64,000 nucleotides of DNA, taken from DATLZU01 sp035573855 (GTDB taxonomy: Bacteria; Nitrospirota; Nitrospiria; Nitrospirales; Nitrospiraceae). The DNA lies in assembly GCA_035573855.1 (NCBI GenBank), contig DATLZU010000068.1, positions 1 through 64,000 on the forward strand, given 5' to 3'. Under the pieces are notes generated by a model. The model ran no database searches. It had not been told where the DNA came from and saw only the letters and a program-made list of their open reading frames with translations. Positions 49,510 to 57,140 of this stretch are shown piece by piece (the stretch's first letter is position 1; each line of letters opens with the position of its first letter). The position numbers were made by a program, and so were the translations under genes.

Positions 49510-50151
49510 ATGACACACTGCACACACCGGGAGGCCTTCGGGTCTCTTCTCGGTCTCGCCCTCTTGCTCACCGCAACCGGCTGCGTAACCACCTCGGATC
49601 TGGACAAACTGGAGCACAACCTGGCGCAAAAGGTCGATGCCCAGACGAGATCCGTCCGGTCGGAGGTCGCCACTGTTCGCGACCAAATCAAAGCCGTCAA
49701 AGCGGAAGTGGAAGGTTTGCGCGCCCAAATCGGCACGTTCCAAATGGACATGCGGGCCGCGCTGGAGGACGAGAAAAGGACGGATGCCTTGCGGGATCAA
49801 ATCCTCAAGGATCTGACTCTCGTTGCAACCGGCACGAAAAAGGCGGTCGAAGGTTCTCAGGCTGCCGCGCAAGAAGAGTTGAAGAAACTCGAAGCGGTGA
49901 CCGGCGACGCGTCCAGGCAGGTCCAGGCACTGCAGCAGGTGGTCTCCACGGTCAGCGCCAGGATGGAACAGTTGCCCGCCCAGGTCGGTGCGCTGAGCGG
50001 CGATCTGCGCGCGTTAACCGACACGCTGTTGGGGACTTACGCGCTGGAAGAAGCGGCGTTAAAGGACCGCTTGAGAGCGCTGGATGAGATGAAACGGCGC
50101 CTGAAGCCCTTCGAAGCCCGGCAGCCGGGCGAGGCCGGAGCGGCCAGATGA
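49510..50151 (+). CDS. coiled-coil lipoprotein of unknown function
   Basis: A 213-residue protein with a lipoprotein signal (about 10-25, LLGLALLLTATGC; Cys25 as lipidation site) followed by a long alpha-helical coiled coil (about 30-200, with SEVATVRDQIKAVKAEVEGLRAQIG and repeated LxxxxxxL spacing). It may act as an envelope spacer or anchor. GGGAGGTG lies before ATG 49510. It precedes the FmdB-type zinc ribbon gene; no partner is obvious. Confidence 0.8.
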   Translation: MTHCTHREAFGSLLGLALLLTATGCVTTSDLDKLEHNLAQKVDAQTRSVRSEVATVRDQIKAVKAEVEGLRAQIGTFQMDMRAALEDEKRTDALRDQILKDLTLVATGTKKAVEGSQAAAQEELKKLEAVTGDASRQVQALQQVVSTVSARMEQLPAQVGALSGDLRALTDTLLGTYALEEAALKDRLRALDEMKRRLKPFEARQPGEAGAAR

Positions 50152-50237
50152 TAAGGAAAGAGGGTTGCCGCGTGGGCCGTGTTGCCGGAGCAAGCCTATC
50201 GAAGACCGTGCCGACCAATCGGAGGGAGGTGAGGGCG

Positions 50238-50402
50238 ATGCCCGTGTATGAATATAAATGTCTGGACTGCGGCAAAGAAACCGTGCTGTCCCTCAGCTTG
50301 AAAGAGCGGGAAAGCGGAGCGGCGGTCTGCCCGTCCTGCAAGAGCAAGCGGATGGAGCAATTGTTTACGAGTGTGATGGCGAAGACCAGCCGGAAGAGCT
50401 GA
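50238..50402 (+). CDS. FmdB-type zinc ribbon protein
   Basis: A 54-residue protein beginning MPVYEYKCLDCGKE, with the second Cys pair in CPSCKSK: the FmdB/CxxC regulator type of zinc ribbon. A GGAGGGAGGTGAGG ribosome site precedes ATG 50238. Such proteins are common as small putative regulators. Convergent with the cytochrome b gene (6-base gap). Confidence 0.85.
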   Translation: MPVYEYKCLDCGKETVLSLSLKERESGAAVCPSCKSKRMEQLFTSVMAKTSRKS

Positions 50403-50408
50403 CACCCG

Positions 50409-51749
50409 TCACGTCTGACGTTTCAAGCTCAGCATATAACTGGTCAGGTCGTTGAGCTCCTGCTCGGTGAGCGGGAACTTCGGCATGATCGACCCGGGGG
50501 AGACCGATTGCGGGTCGCGGAAGTGCCGGAGGTGCCATTCGCGTTCGGGCCTGAGATCGCCGACATACGAAAGATCGGGCCCGACCGCTCCTCCCTCTCC
50601 GTGAATCCGATGGCAGCCCGAACAACCGTATTTTGCGTAGATCTCCTTGCCGTGTGCGATGGCTGGATCCACCCGCGGCACGGCATAGAGATTTTTGAGG
50701 GAGATTCCCAGTAAGGAAAAGACGACGACCAGAAATACCGCCCCGGTTCCGATCGCCACAGGACGCGAAGACGGATGGCGGGCCGGATTCCGGTCGATAA
50801 ACGGCCACAACAGCAGCACCAGCACAAAGAGCGTCGGCAGGATCCACGTGGCCACCGGCTCGAGCGGCCCGTGCACGTATTTCAGCAGTTCATAGTAGAA
50901 AAGGAAGTACCACTCTGGGACGGGCACAAAACTGGTGTCGGATGGATTGGCTTTGTCGGTGAGCGGAAAGGGAACGGTGAGGGCGAGCGCCGCGATCATC
51001 AGGAACACCCCCAGCATCGCCACCGCATCCATGTATACCTGCCGGGGATAGAAGGTCTCGCTTCCCAGCGCCGCGCGGTCTTCGCTCCACGGTCCGGCCG
51101 GTCCAACCCGCCTCAGGATGAACAGGTGCAATGCAATGCAGGCCACAGTCAGCGCGGGAAGGAAGAGGACATGGATCGCAAAGAATCGGGACAGCGTGAG
51201 CGCCCCCAGCGTCTCCCCGCCGCGCAGGACCCGCACCAAAAACTCTCCGACCAGCGGGACAGTCCCGACCATGTTGATGCCGACTTGCGTCGCCCAATAG
51301 GCTGTCTGATCCCACGGCAGCAGGTAGCCCGTGAATGCGAAGGCCATGACAAGCAGAAACAGCACCACGCCGACCATCCACATCAGTTCCCGCGGCGGCT
51401 TGTAGGCGCCGTAGAGAAAGACCTGCAGCATGTGCAGGCCGATCGCGACAACCATCCCGGACGCTCCCCAGTGGTGCAGTCCTCTGACGAACCCGCCGAA
51501 GGCCACCTGAGTTTCGATGAAGCGAACACTGTCGTAGGCATGGTCCGGGGTGGGCGCGTAATAGACGGCGAGAAACATGCCAGTGACGGCCTGCAGCACG
51601 AAGAGGAAGAGCGTCACCGACCCGAACACATACACCCAACTGGCGCCGCCTGGGATGGGCTCGTCGAGGAGTGTGCGCTCGATCGGCTTGAGCTTCAGCC
51701 GGCTGTCAAGCCAGTCATATAATCGAGAAGCCATGCCTCTCTCGTGCAT
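50409..51749 (-). CDS. cytochrome b with fused C-terminal cytochrome c domain
   Basis: A 446-residue membrane protein. The N-terminal part is a complete cytochrome b: paired heme His residues in GLHHWGASGMVVAIGLHMLQ and FAIHVLFLPALTVACIALHLF, GYLLPWDQTAYW, and the quinol-site PEWY near 278. After the last helix comes a soluble heme c domain with CSGCH (Cys376, Cys379, His380). It replaces the separate cytochrome c1 of the usual bc1 complex and forms a quinol oxidase complex with the Rieske protein. The Rieske stop and this start overlap (TAATG). ATG 51734 is another possible start. Confidence 0.92.
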   Translation of the reverse strand: MHERGMASRLYDWLDSRLKLKPIERTLLDEPIPGGASWVYVFGSVTLFLFVLQAVTGMFLAVYYAPTPDHAYDSVRFIETQVAFGGFVRGLHHWGASGMVVAIGLHMLQVFLYGAYKPPRELMWMVGVVLFLLVMAFAFTGYLLPWDQTAYWATQVGINMVGTVPLVGEFLVRVLRGGETLGALTLSRFFAIHVLFLPALTVACIALHLFILRRVGPAGPWSEDRAALGSETFYPRQVYMDAVAMLGVFLMIAALALTVPFPLTDKANPSDTSFVPVPEWYFLFYYELLKYVHGPLEPVATWILPTLFVLVLLLWPFIDRNPARHPSSRPVAIGTGAVFLVVVFSLLGISLKNLYAVPRVDPAIAHGKEIYAKYGCSGCHRIHGEGGAVGPDLSYVGDLRPEREWHLRHFRDPQSVSPGSIMPKFPLTEQELNDLTSYMLSLKRQT

Positions 51750-52300
51750 TACAATTCCACGCTTCGCGGTAAACCGGCCTTAAATTCCTTGTACTGAACC
51801 AGCAATCGGCCGTTCTCGATTTTCAATGGCAACCGGTCCAGGGGCCTTGGCGCAGGCCCGCCCAAAACCCGGCCCGTGATGTCGAACACGCTCCCGTGAC
51901 ACGGGCACTTGAATTGCTGGTCGCCTCTGTCCCAGTGATAGCCGCACCCAAGATGGGTGCACATCGGCGAGAAGACCGTCACCCGCCCGTCGCCTTCTTT
52001 GACCACCCAGACAGCTTTGTTGACCTTCGTCTCCATCCAGCCGTCTTTGATGGTCGCCACGTAATCGAGCTGCTTCGGCTCGCCGACAGGCAATTCATCG
52101 AGCCCTCCGACGTCCACCCACGATGATTCCCGACGTTTCAACGCCGGTGAAACGAAGTAGCCGACCAACGGCACCGCCAGGCTGAGCCCGATCACGGTCG
52201 CCGCCGCGGCGGTGACCCACGCGAAGAACGTGCGCCGCGATCCGACCGGCGTGAAGAAGCCCGGCGTCTGCTTATCTTTGGGCTCATCCGGCGGATTCAT
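51749..52300 (-). CDS. Rieske iron-sulfur protein of the bc complex
   Basis: A 183-residue protein: N-terminal membrane anchor (about 24-50), then the Rieske domain with CTHLGC (Cys114, His116) and CPCHGS (Cys132, His135) and the usual GPAPRPLDRLPL. It delivers electrons from quinol to the heme c of its partner. The anchor is preceded by SRRTFF, compatible with Tat export. GAGGAATC lies before ATG 52300. A longer start at 52354 is less likely. Genes for b and Rieske are overlapped. Confidence 0.92.
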   Translation of the reverse strand: MNPPDEPKDKQTPGFFTPVGSRRTFFAWVTAAAATVIGLSLAVPLVGYFVSPALKRRESSWVDVGGLDELPVGEPKQLDYVATIKDGWMETKVNKAVWVVKEGDGRVTVFSPMCTHLGCGYHWDRGDQQFKCPCHGSVFDITGRVLGGPAPRPLDRLPLKIENGRLLVQYKEFKAGLPRSVEL

Positions 52301-52551
52301 GCATGATTCCTCACGTGGAGGCTGACGGCCAACAGCGAAGAGCCGACAGCCCATCGCTTAGAGGGATCGCCTGCTCGAGGCTCTGAACATGCTCCTCTCC
52401 CAGCCTCTCCATAGCCAATTGTCGGACCCCATTGGCATGCTTCAGTGCCATGGGATATTTTCGGAAGATGCCGCTCCGTCAACGCGCCGTGATGAGCTGG
52501 CCGGACGCCTGCCGCCGGCTGGTTTCTCTTGGTCCGATCGCCCGCGTGCCT

Positions 52552-52770
52552 TCATGGCTTTCCCGTGGAAGCCGGGGGGCAGGTATTGATCCCCAAGAGC
52601 TTCCATGCCGGACAGAAGCCAATGGCTCCCGTCACCAACGCCACCGCGCCGACCACGAAGGCAATCCCGGCGCCCCAAGGAGGAAGCCCCGCAAACGCGC
52701 CAATCCCCAACAATACGATGCCCAGTACGATCCGAATCGGCCGCTCGACTCCGCCAACGTTACACGTCAT
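52552..52770 (-). CDS. DUF2892 (YgaP-like) small membrane protein
   Basis: A 72-residue protein: MTCNVGGVERPIRIVLGIVLL, two membrane helices, and GFCPAWKLLGINTC, the full DUF2892 pattern. Members are found alone or fused to rhodanese domains, and a link to sulfur or thiol handling is often supposed. It stands alone here. Nearby upstream is the TATATAG-containing dyad (52907-52935), which may hold its promoter. Confidence 0.85.
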   Translation of the reverse strand: MTCNVGGVERPIRIVLGIVLLGIGAFAGLPPWGAGIAFVVGAVALVTGAIGFCPAWKLLGINTCPPASTGKP

Positions 52771-52906
52771 GGCCGCACCTCCATACCAAGCTTCGCTTGA
52801 TCCGGCCGCTCTTCTCCGCTTTCTTGCGAGTCACGCGGCCGGAGAGAGTCCTCAACACGACTGCGTAGCCTTTGCGAATGGATTCACCCGTGTCGTGTCC
52901 GGTCTT

Positions 52907-52935
52907 GCCGACTCACACACTATATAGGAGTCGGC
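52907..52935 (-). promoter_or_regulatory. dyad with -10-like box
   Basis: GCCGACT (52907-52913) and AGTCGGC (52929-52935) form a perfect 7-bp dyad around a TATATAG-containing centre. On the minus strand it gives CCTATATAGTG, resembling a -10 box. It may be promoter and operator of the DUF2892 gene 137 bases downstream. This is inferred from pattern alone. Confidence 0.4.
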
Positions 52936-52980
52936 CGCCCAGATAAAGATTCTTTGAAGGCCGCTTCGACATGTCGATCT

Positions 52981-55722
52981 TCAGCCGTTCGTTCCTCGTC
53001 GCGTGAAGACCGGCATGGTTTTCCACAGCTCCATTGTCAGCAGCGGCACCAAGCCGACCCCGATCGCCAGCATCCAATGCTTCGGATCGAACGGGCTGAC
53101 CTTGAAGACCTCGCGCGCCGCCGGCAGTGCGATGATCAGGATCTGTAGGGCGGCCGAAGCGCCGGTCGCCCAGACCAAATGACGATTCGACAAGACGCCG
53201 ATGGAGAAGATCGACCGCCGGTCGCTCCGGCAGTTGAAGGCGTGGAACAATTGCGCCAGGACCATCGCCGTGAAGGTCACCGTGCGCGCCCGTTCGAGGC
53301 TTTGGTCCATGGCGTACAGGCAGGACGCAAAGATCAGGATCGTGCTTACGGCGATGAGGGTTCCTTGGCCAAACAGGAGCAACAGCCGCCGCCGAGACAG
53401 GAACCGTTCCTTCGGGTCGCGCGGCGGGCGGATCATGATGTCGGGTTCCTTCGGATCGGCGGCCAACGCAAGCGCCGGAAAACCGTCGGTCACCAGATTG
53501 ATCCAGAGAATCTGGACTGGCAGCAGCGGCAAGGGGAGCCCAGACAGCGTAGCTAGCAGCATGAGCAACACCTCGCTAAGGTTGCACGAAAGGAGATAAT
53601 GAACCGATTTACGAATGTTGTCGTAGATCGCCCGTCCTTCCTCAACCGCCGCCGCGATCGACGCGAAGTTGTCATCCGTCACCACCATATCGGAGGCTTC
53701 TTTGGTGACGTCCGTGCCGGTGATTCCCATTGCGACGCCGATGTCCGCCGCCTTCATCGCCGGCGCGTCGTTGATGCCGTCGCCCGTCATCGCTACCACC
53801 GCGCCCCGCGCCTTCCAGGCCTTGACGATCCGAAGCTTGTGCTCGGCCGACACGCGCGCATAGACAGCCACTTGCTCAACGCGCTCCGCCAGGTCCCGGT
53901 CGGACAAGGCGTCCAGTTCGTGTCCTGCCAGTGCCTCCCCCTGCCCGTTCACGAGACCCAGGTCTTTGGCGATCGCAATCGCCGTCTCCTTATGATCGCC
54001 CGTAATCATGACGGTGCGGATCCCCGCTTCCCGACATTGCCGGACGGCGAGTTTCGCTTCCGGCCGCAGGGGGTCCTTCATCGCGACAAGGCCGAGCAAC
54101 TCCAGTGACTGTTCAATGTCCGCGGCCTGGAGGTCGACCGGTTTGTCGTCCAACCGCCGGCGGGCGACTCCCAACACCCGTAAGGCTTCGTGGGCGAACG
54201 TCCAGTTGACCTCAAGAATTCTTCGCTTCGCCGACTCATCGAGCGGCTTGACAACGCCATCGACCGTCAGCACCTGGGCGCATCGTTCGATCAACACATC
54301 CGGCGCGCCCTTTGTAAACGCAGCGATCCCACCGGGGGTGTTGCGGAGCACGGTCATCATCTTGCGTTCCGGGTCAAACGGAATCTCTCCGATGACAGGC
54401 GCCTCCGCCTCGAGCGATTCTTTCCACAACCCGAGCTTCGCCGCCGCCACCAACAGCGCGCCCTCGGTTGGATCGCCGAACACCCGCCAGGCTCCATCCA
54501 CACAGCGCAGAATCGCCCCGTTGCAGAAAACGGCCGCGGTGAGCAATGCGCGGACCACCTCCCCCTCTCCCTTGCCCCTCTCAGCAAGGGAGAGAGCTGG
54601 GGTAAGGGGGCGAATCTCGCCCTCCGGTGTATACCCTTCGCCGGTCACTTCAAACGTGCGGCCGTCGATGAAAAGACGCGTAACCGTCATCTCATTTTTG
54701 GTCAAGGTGCCGGTTTTGTCGGTGCAGATCACGGTCGTGGATCCCAGCGTCTCGACGGCGGGGAGCCGGCGGATCAGCGCATGGCGCGCGACCATCCGCG
54801 TGACGCCCAGCGCCAGCGCGATTGTGACAATGGCGGGAAGTCCCTCGGGAATGGCCGCCACGGCCAGACTCACCGAGGTCAGGAACATCCCAACCAGAGG
54901 TTCTCCGCGCCACAACCCCAGCCCAAAGACGACCGCCACAACCCCCAGCGAGAGATAGAGCAGGAGATGGCCGAGTTGTTCGAGACGGTGCTGCAGCGGC
55001 GTGACCTCCGGCTCGGCCGCCTGGAGCATCGTCGCAATCCGCCCCAATTCGCTATTCAACCCGGTCGCGACGACCACCGCTCGCCCTTTCCCAGCGACCA
55101 CAACCGTGCCCATGAACACCAGGTTCCGCTGTTCGGCGAGGGGATAGTCATCGCCGCTCAGGGTGGTGGGAGATTTGTCCACCGGCGTGGATTCGCCAGT
55201 GAGCGCCGCTTCCTGCGTCCGGAGAGCGGCCGCATAGATGAGCCGCGCGTCGGCGGGCACATGGTCGCCCGCTTCGACCAGGAGGAGGTCGCCCGGCACC
55301 ACCTCACGCGCGGGGATTGATCGGGCCGTCCCGTCCCGCACGACCCGCGCCGTCGCGACCGAAAGCTTTCTCAACGCGGCCAGCGAACGCTCGGCCTTGA
55401 ACTCCTGCGCGAAGCCCAGGGTGGCGTTCAGCAACACAATCGCGAGAATGGCGCCCGCATCGATCCATTCCTGAAGCAACCCGGACACGACCGACGCGCC
55501 GATCAAGACCCAGATGATGAGGCTGGAAAATTGGGCGAGGAACAGAGACAACGGCGACGGCGGCGGGGTCTCCGGCAATTCGTTCGGCCCGTGCAGGGCG
55601 AACCGGCGCGCGGCCTCCCGCTCGCTCAATCCGCGATCCAGGTCGGAGCCCAGTTCTCGAACCACCGCCTCAGACGGCATCGCATGCCAGGCAACGGGCT
55701 GTCGGGATTGCGCCTGCGCCAT
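52981..55722 (-). CDS. Ca2+-type P-type ATPase (type II)
   Basis: About 913 residues with the full P2 ATPase plan: LTGESTPVDK in the A domain, AAIPEGLPAIVT in TM4, phosphorylation site DKTGTLT with Asp335, TKGAPDVLIERC, TGDGINDAPAMK, and a C-terminal helix block with NLVTDGFPALALAADP. The TM4 PEGLPA and TM6 NLVTDG motifs are those of SERCA/PMR1-like Ca2+ pumps. ATG 55722 is chosen because GGGGAG lies 7 bases upstream. Residues about 370-388 (PLTPALSLAERGKGEG) look like an inserted repeat. It follows the Na+/Ca2+ antiporter gene by 14 bases, so two calcium exporters share a transcript. Confidence 0.92.
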   Translation of the reverse strand: MAQAQSRQPVAWHAMPSEAVVRELGSDLDRGLSEREAARRFALHGPNELPETPPPSPLSLFLAQFSSLIIWVLIGASVVSGLLQEWIDAGAILAIVLLNATLGFAQEFKAERSLAALRKLSVATARVVRDGTARSIPAREVVPGDLLLVEAGDHVPADARLIYAAALRTQEAALTGESTPVDKSPTTLSGDDYPLAEQRNLVFMGTVVVAGKGRAVVVATGLNSELGRIATMLQAAEPEVTPLQHRLEQLGHLLLYLSLGVVAVVFGLGLWRGEPLVGMFLTSVSLAVAAIPEGLPAIVTIALALGVTRMVARHALIRRLPAVETLGSTTVICTDKTGTLTKNEMTVTRLFIDGRTFEVTGEGYTPEGEIRPLTPALSLAERGKGEGEVVRALLTAAVFCNGAILRCVDGAWRVFGDPTEGALLVAAAKLGLWKESLEAEAPVIGEIPFDPERKMMTVLRNTPGGIAAFTKGAPDVLIERCAQVLTVDGVVKPLDESAKRRILEVNWTFAHEALRVLGVARRRLDDKPVDLQAADIEQSLELLGLVAMKDPLRPEAKLAVRQCREAGIRTVMITGDHKETAIAIAKDLGLVNGQGEALAGHELDALSDRDLAERVEQVAVYARVSAEHKLRIVKAWKARGAVVAMTGDGINDAPAMKAADIGVAMGITGTDVTKEASDMVVTDDNFASIAAAVEEGRAIYDNIRKSVHYLLSCNLSEVLLMLLATLSGLPLPLLPVQILWINLVTDGFPALALAADPKEPDIMIRPPRDPKERFLSRRRLLLLFGQGTLIAVSTILIFASCLYAMDQSLERARTVTFTAMVLAQLFHAFNCRSDRRSIFSIGVLSNRHLVWATGASAALQILIIALPAAREVFKVSPFDPKHWMLAIGVGLVPLLTMELWKTMPVFTRRGTNG
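54557..54612. repeat. REP-like hairpin inserted in frame in the Ca-ATPase gene
   Basis: CTCTCCCTTGC (54565-54575) pairs perfectly with GCAAGGGAGAG (54584-54594) around an 8-base loop, flanked by C-rich and G-rich arms. On the coding strand it reads LTPALSLAERGKGEGE, a well-known type of peptide made by REP-like repeats in GC-rich genomes. It lies between EGEIRP and VVRALLTAAVF in the nucleotide-binding region, where related pumps have a short loop. Confidence 0.6.
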
Positions 55723-55736
55723 GCGTCCGCTCCCCG

Positions 55737-56750
55737 CTACCGAAACAGAAGCCATAGCCCGAGGAAATAGCCGACGATCATCGCCATGCTGTCAGGTTCG
55801 ATCAGGAGATAGCGCTTTTCCACCCGATACATGATGCCCATGAGTCCAATGTTCATCAGCAGGATGCTCCACAGGGCCGTCAGCGCGTGCGCAGGATCGA
55901 CCGCGCTCAGCAGCGGCCCTTCGCGAAAGGCCGCGTCGGCGAAAAAGAAGGCCGCCATGTTGAAGGCGTTGCTCCCGAAGAGGTTACCGACGGCCAGGTC
56001 GAACGCCCCCAGGCGCACGGCCGCCAGCGAGGTCACCAACTCGGGCAAAGAGGTGGTGATCGCCACCAGCGACGTGCCGATGTATGTCGCGCTCACACCG
56101 GTCTGTTCGGCAATCTCCCGAGCGGAACCGGCCAGGATTGGCGCGGCCACCAGCAAGGCCAGCGCCGCAACCGCGAACCCCGCGGAAGCCCACCGGAGCG
56201 CCGCGCGCCTGCCGACCGGACCGTCAGCAGCGAGCACCGCCGCTTCCACAACCGCCTCCTGTTCGCGCTGGCGGCGCTTGACATCTTCCTGCCGGAAGAC
56301 GACACGCATGCCAAGGACGTAGATCATCAACAGCAGCACGCTGCTGAGGCCGATCCCCGCATGTTCGATGTCAGGCCTCAGCAACACGAGAAACGCAGCC
56401 AGTCCGGTCAGAACCATCGCCAGGGACGCCACCAGCGTGTGCTCGAACGCGGCCTGCTGCCAAACCCGTTTTTTCCGGTGAAGCAAATCGATCAGACCCA
56501 ACGTCAGCATATTGCTCATCCCGGCGCCAAACAGGTCGCCGGCCGCCAGGTCCGGCGCCTTCAGCAGGCTCGCGCTCATGGTCGTGAAGACTTCCGGCAA
56601 GGACGTGGCGGCGGCCATCAGCAGCACGCCGATCCACAGTCGGCCCAACCCCGTCAACTCAGCAATCCGATCGCCGTATTGCGAGAGTTTGGTGCCGGCG
56701 ATCACGATCGTCACGGCGCTCAGCGCGAAGAGCCCCCATGTCGTCCACAT
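55737..56750 (-). CDS. Na+/Ca2+ (CaCA family) antiporter
   Basis: A 337-residue membrane protein with the two alpha repeats of the CaCA superfamily: AATSLPEVFTTMSA with GDLFGAGMSN in the first half, and AITTSLPELVTSLAAV with GNLFGSNAFN in the second. The Glu in each SLPE motif binds the cation. A cytoplasmic loop (RRQREQEAVVEA) links the halves. It would exchange Ca2+ for Na+ or H+. It is placed 39 bases after cytochrome c and 14 before the Ca-ATPase gene, in the five-gene cation operon. Confidence 0.9.
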   Translation of the reverse strand: MWTTWGLFALSAVTIVIAGTKLSQYGDRIAELTGLGRLWIGVLLMAAATSLPEVFTTMSASLLKAPDLAAGDLFGAGMSNMLTLGLIDLLHRKKRVWQQAAFEHTLVASLAMVLTGLAAFLVLLRPDIEHAGIGLSSVLLLMIYVLGMRVVFRQEDVKRRQREQEAVVEAAVLAADGPVGRRAALRWASAGFAVAALALLVAAPILAGSAREIAEQTGVSATYIGTSLVAITTSLPELVTSLAAVRLGAFDLAVGNLFGSNAFNMAAFFFADAAFREGPLLSAVDPAHALTALWSILLMNIGLMGIMYRVEKRYLLIEPDSMAMIVGYFLGLWLLFR

Positions 56751-56789
56751 CGAGACATGTCCTGCAGAGCGGGGAGTCGCACGCGCCGT

Positions 56790-57140
56790 TTACCGAGCAA
56801 GCGACCGGACATAGGCCAGCACGTCTCGGCTCTCCTGCTCCGACAGCCGCAGTTTCCACGCCGGCATGTTTGGTTTGCCCTCGTGCAGCGTCTTCAGCAG
56901 TTCCTCGTCGGATTTGCCCTTGGTCGACGGCGTGGCGAGGTTCGCCGGCTCCGGCCCGAGCAGCCGGTAACCGTCGCCTCGACCCTGCGGGCCGTGACAG
57001 CCTGCACAATGCCGCTGATACAACGCCTTGCCTTTCGCCAGGTCGTGGGCTGGCGTGCCGGGTTCCGCTGGCGCGGGAGTTCCACCCATAATCCCCAGAG
57101 TCCAGAGCGCTACCACCCCCTTCAGCCACATCCTTCTCAT
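56790..57140 (-). CDS. small c-type cytochrome (mono-heme) in cation operon
   Basis: A 116-residue exported protein with a signal peptide (about 1-25) and one heme c site CAGCH (Cys45, Cys48, His49), PANLATP and KPNMPAW (likely axial Met92). It resembles the cytochrome c at 22766-23152 in motif order (GDG, LSEQE...VLAYVRSL). Its start overlaps the RND pump stop by 4 bases (ATGA). A mono-heme cytochrome between a metal-efflux pump and a calcium antiporter is unusual; its redox partner is unknown. Confidence 0.9.
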   Translation of the reverse strand: MRRMWLKGVVALWTLGIMGGTPAPAEPGTPAHDLAKGKALYQRHCAGCHGPQGRGDGYRLLGPEPANLATPSTKGKSDEELLKTLHEGKPNMPAWKLRLSEQESRDVLAYVRSLAR

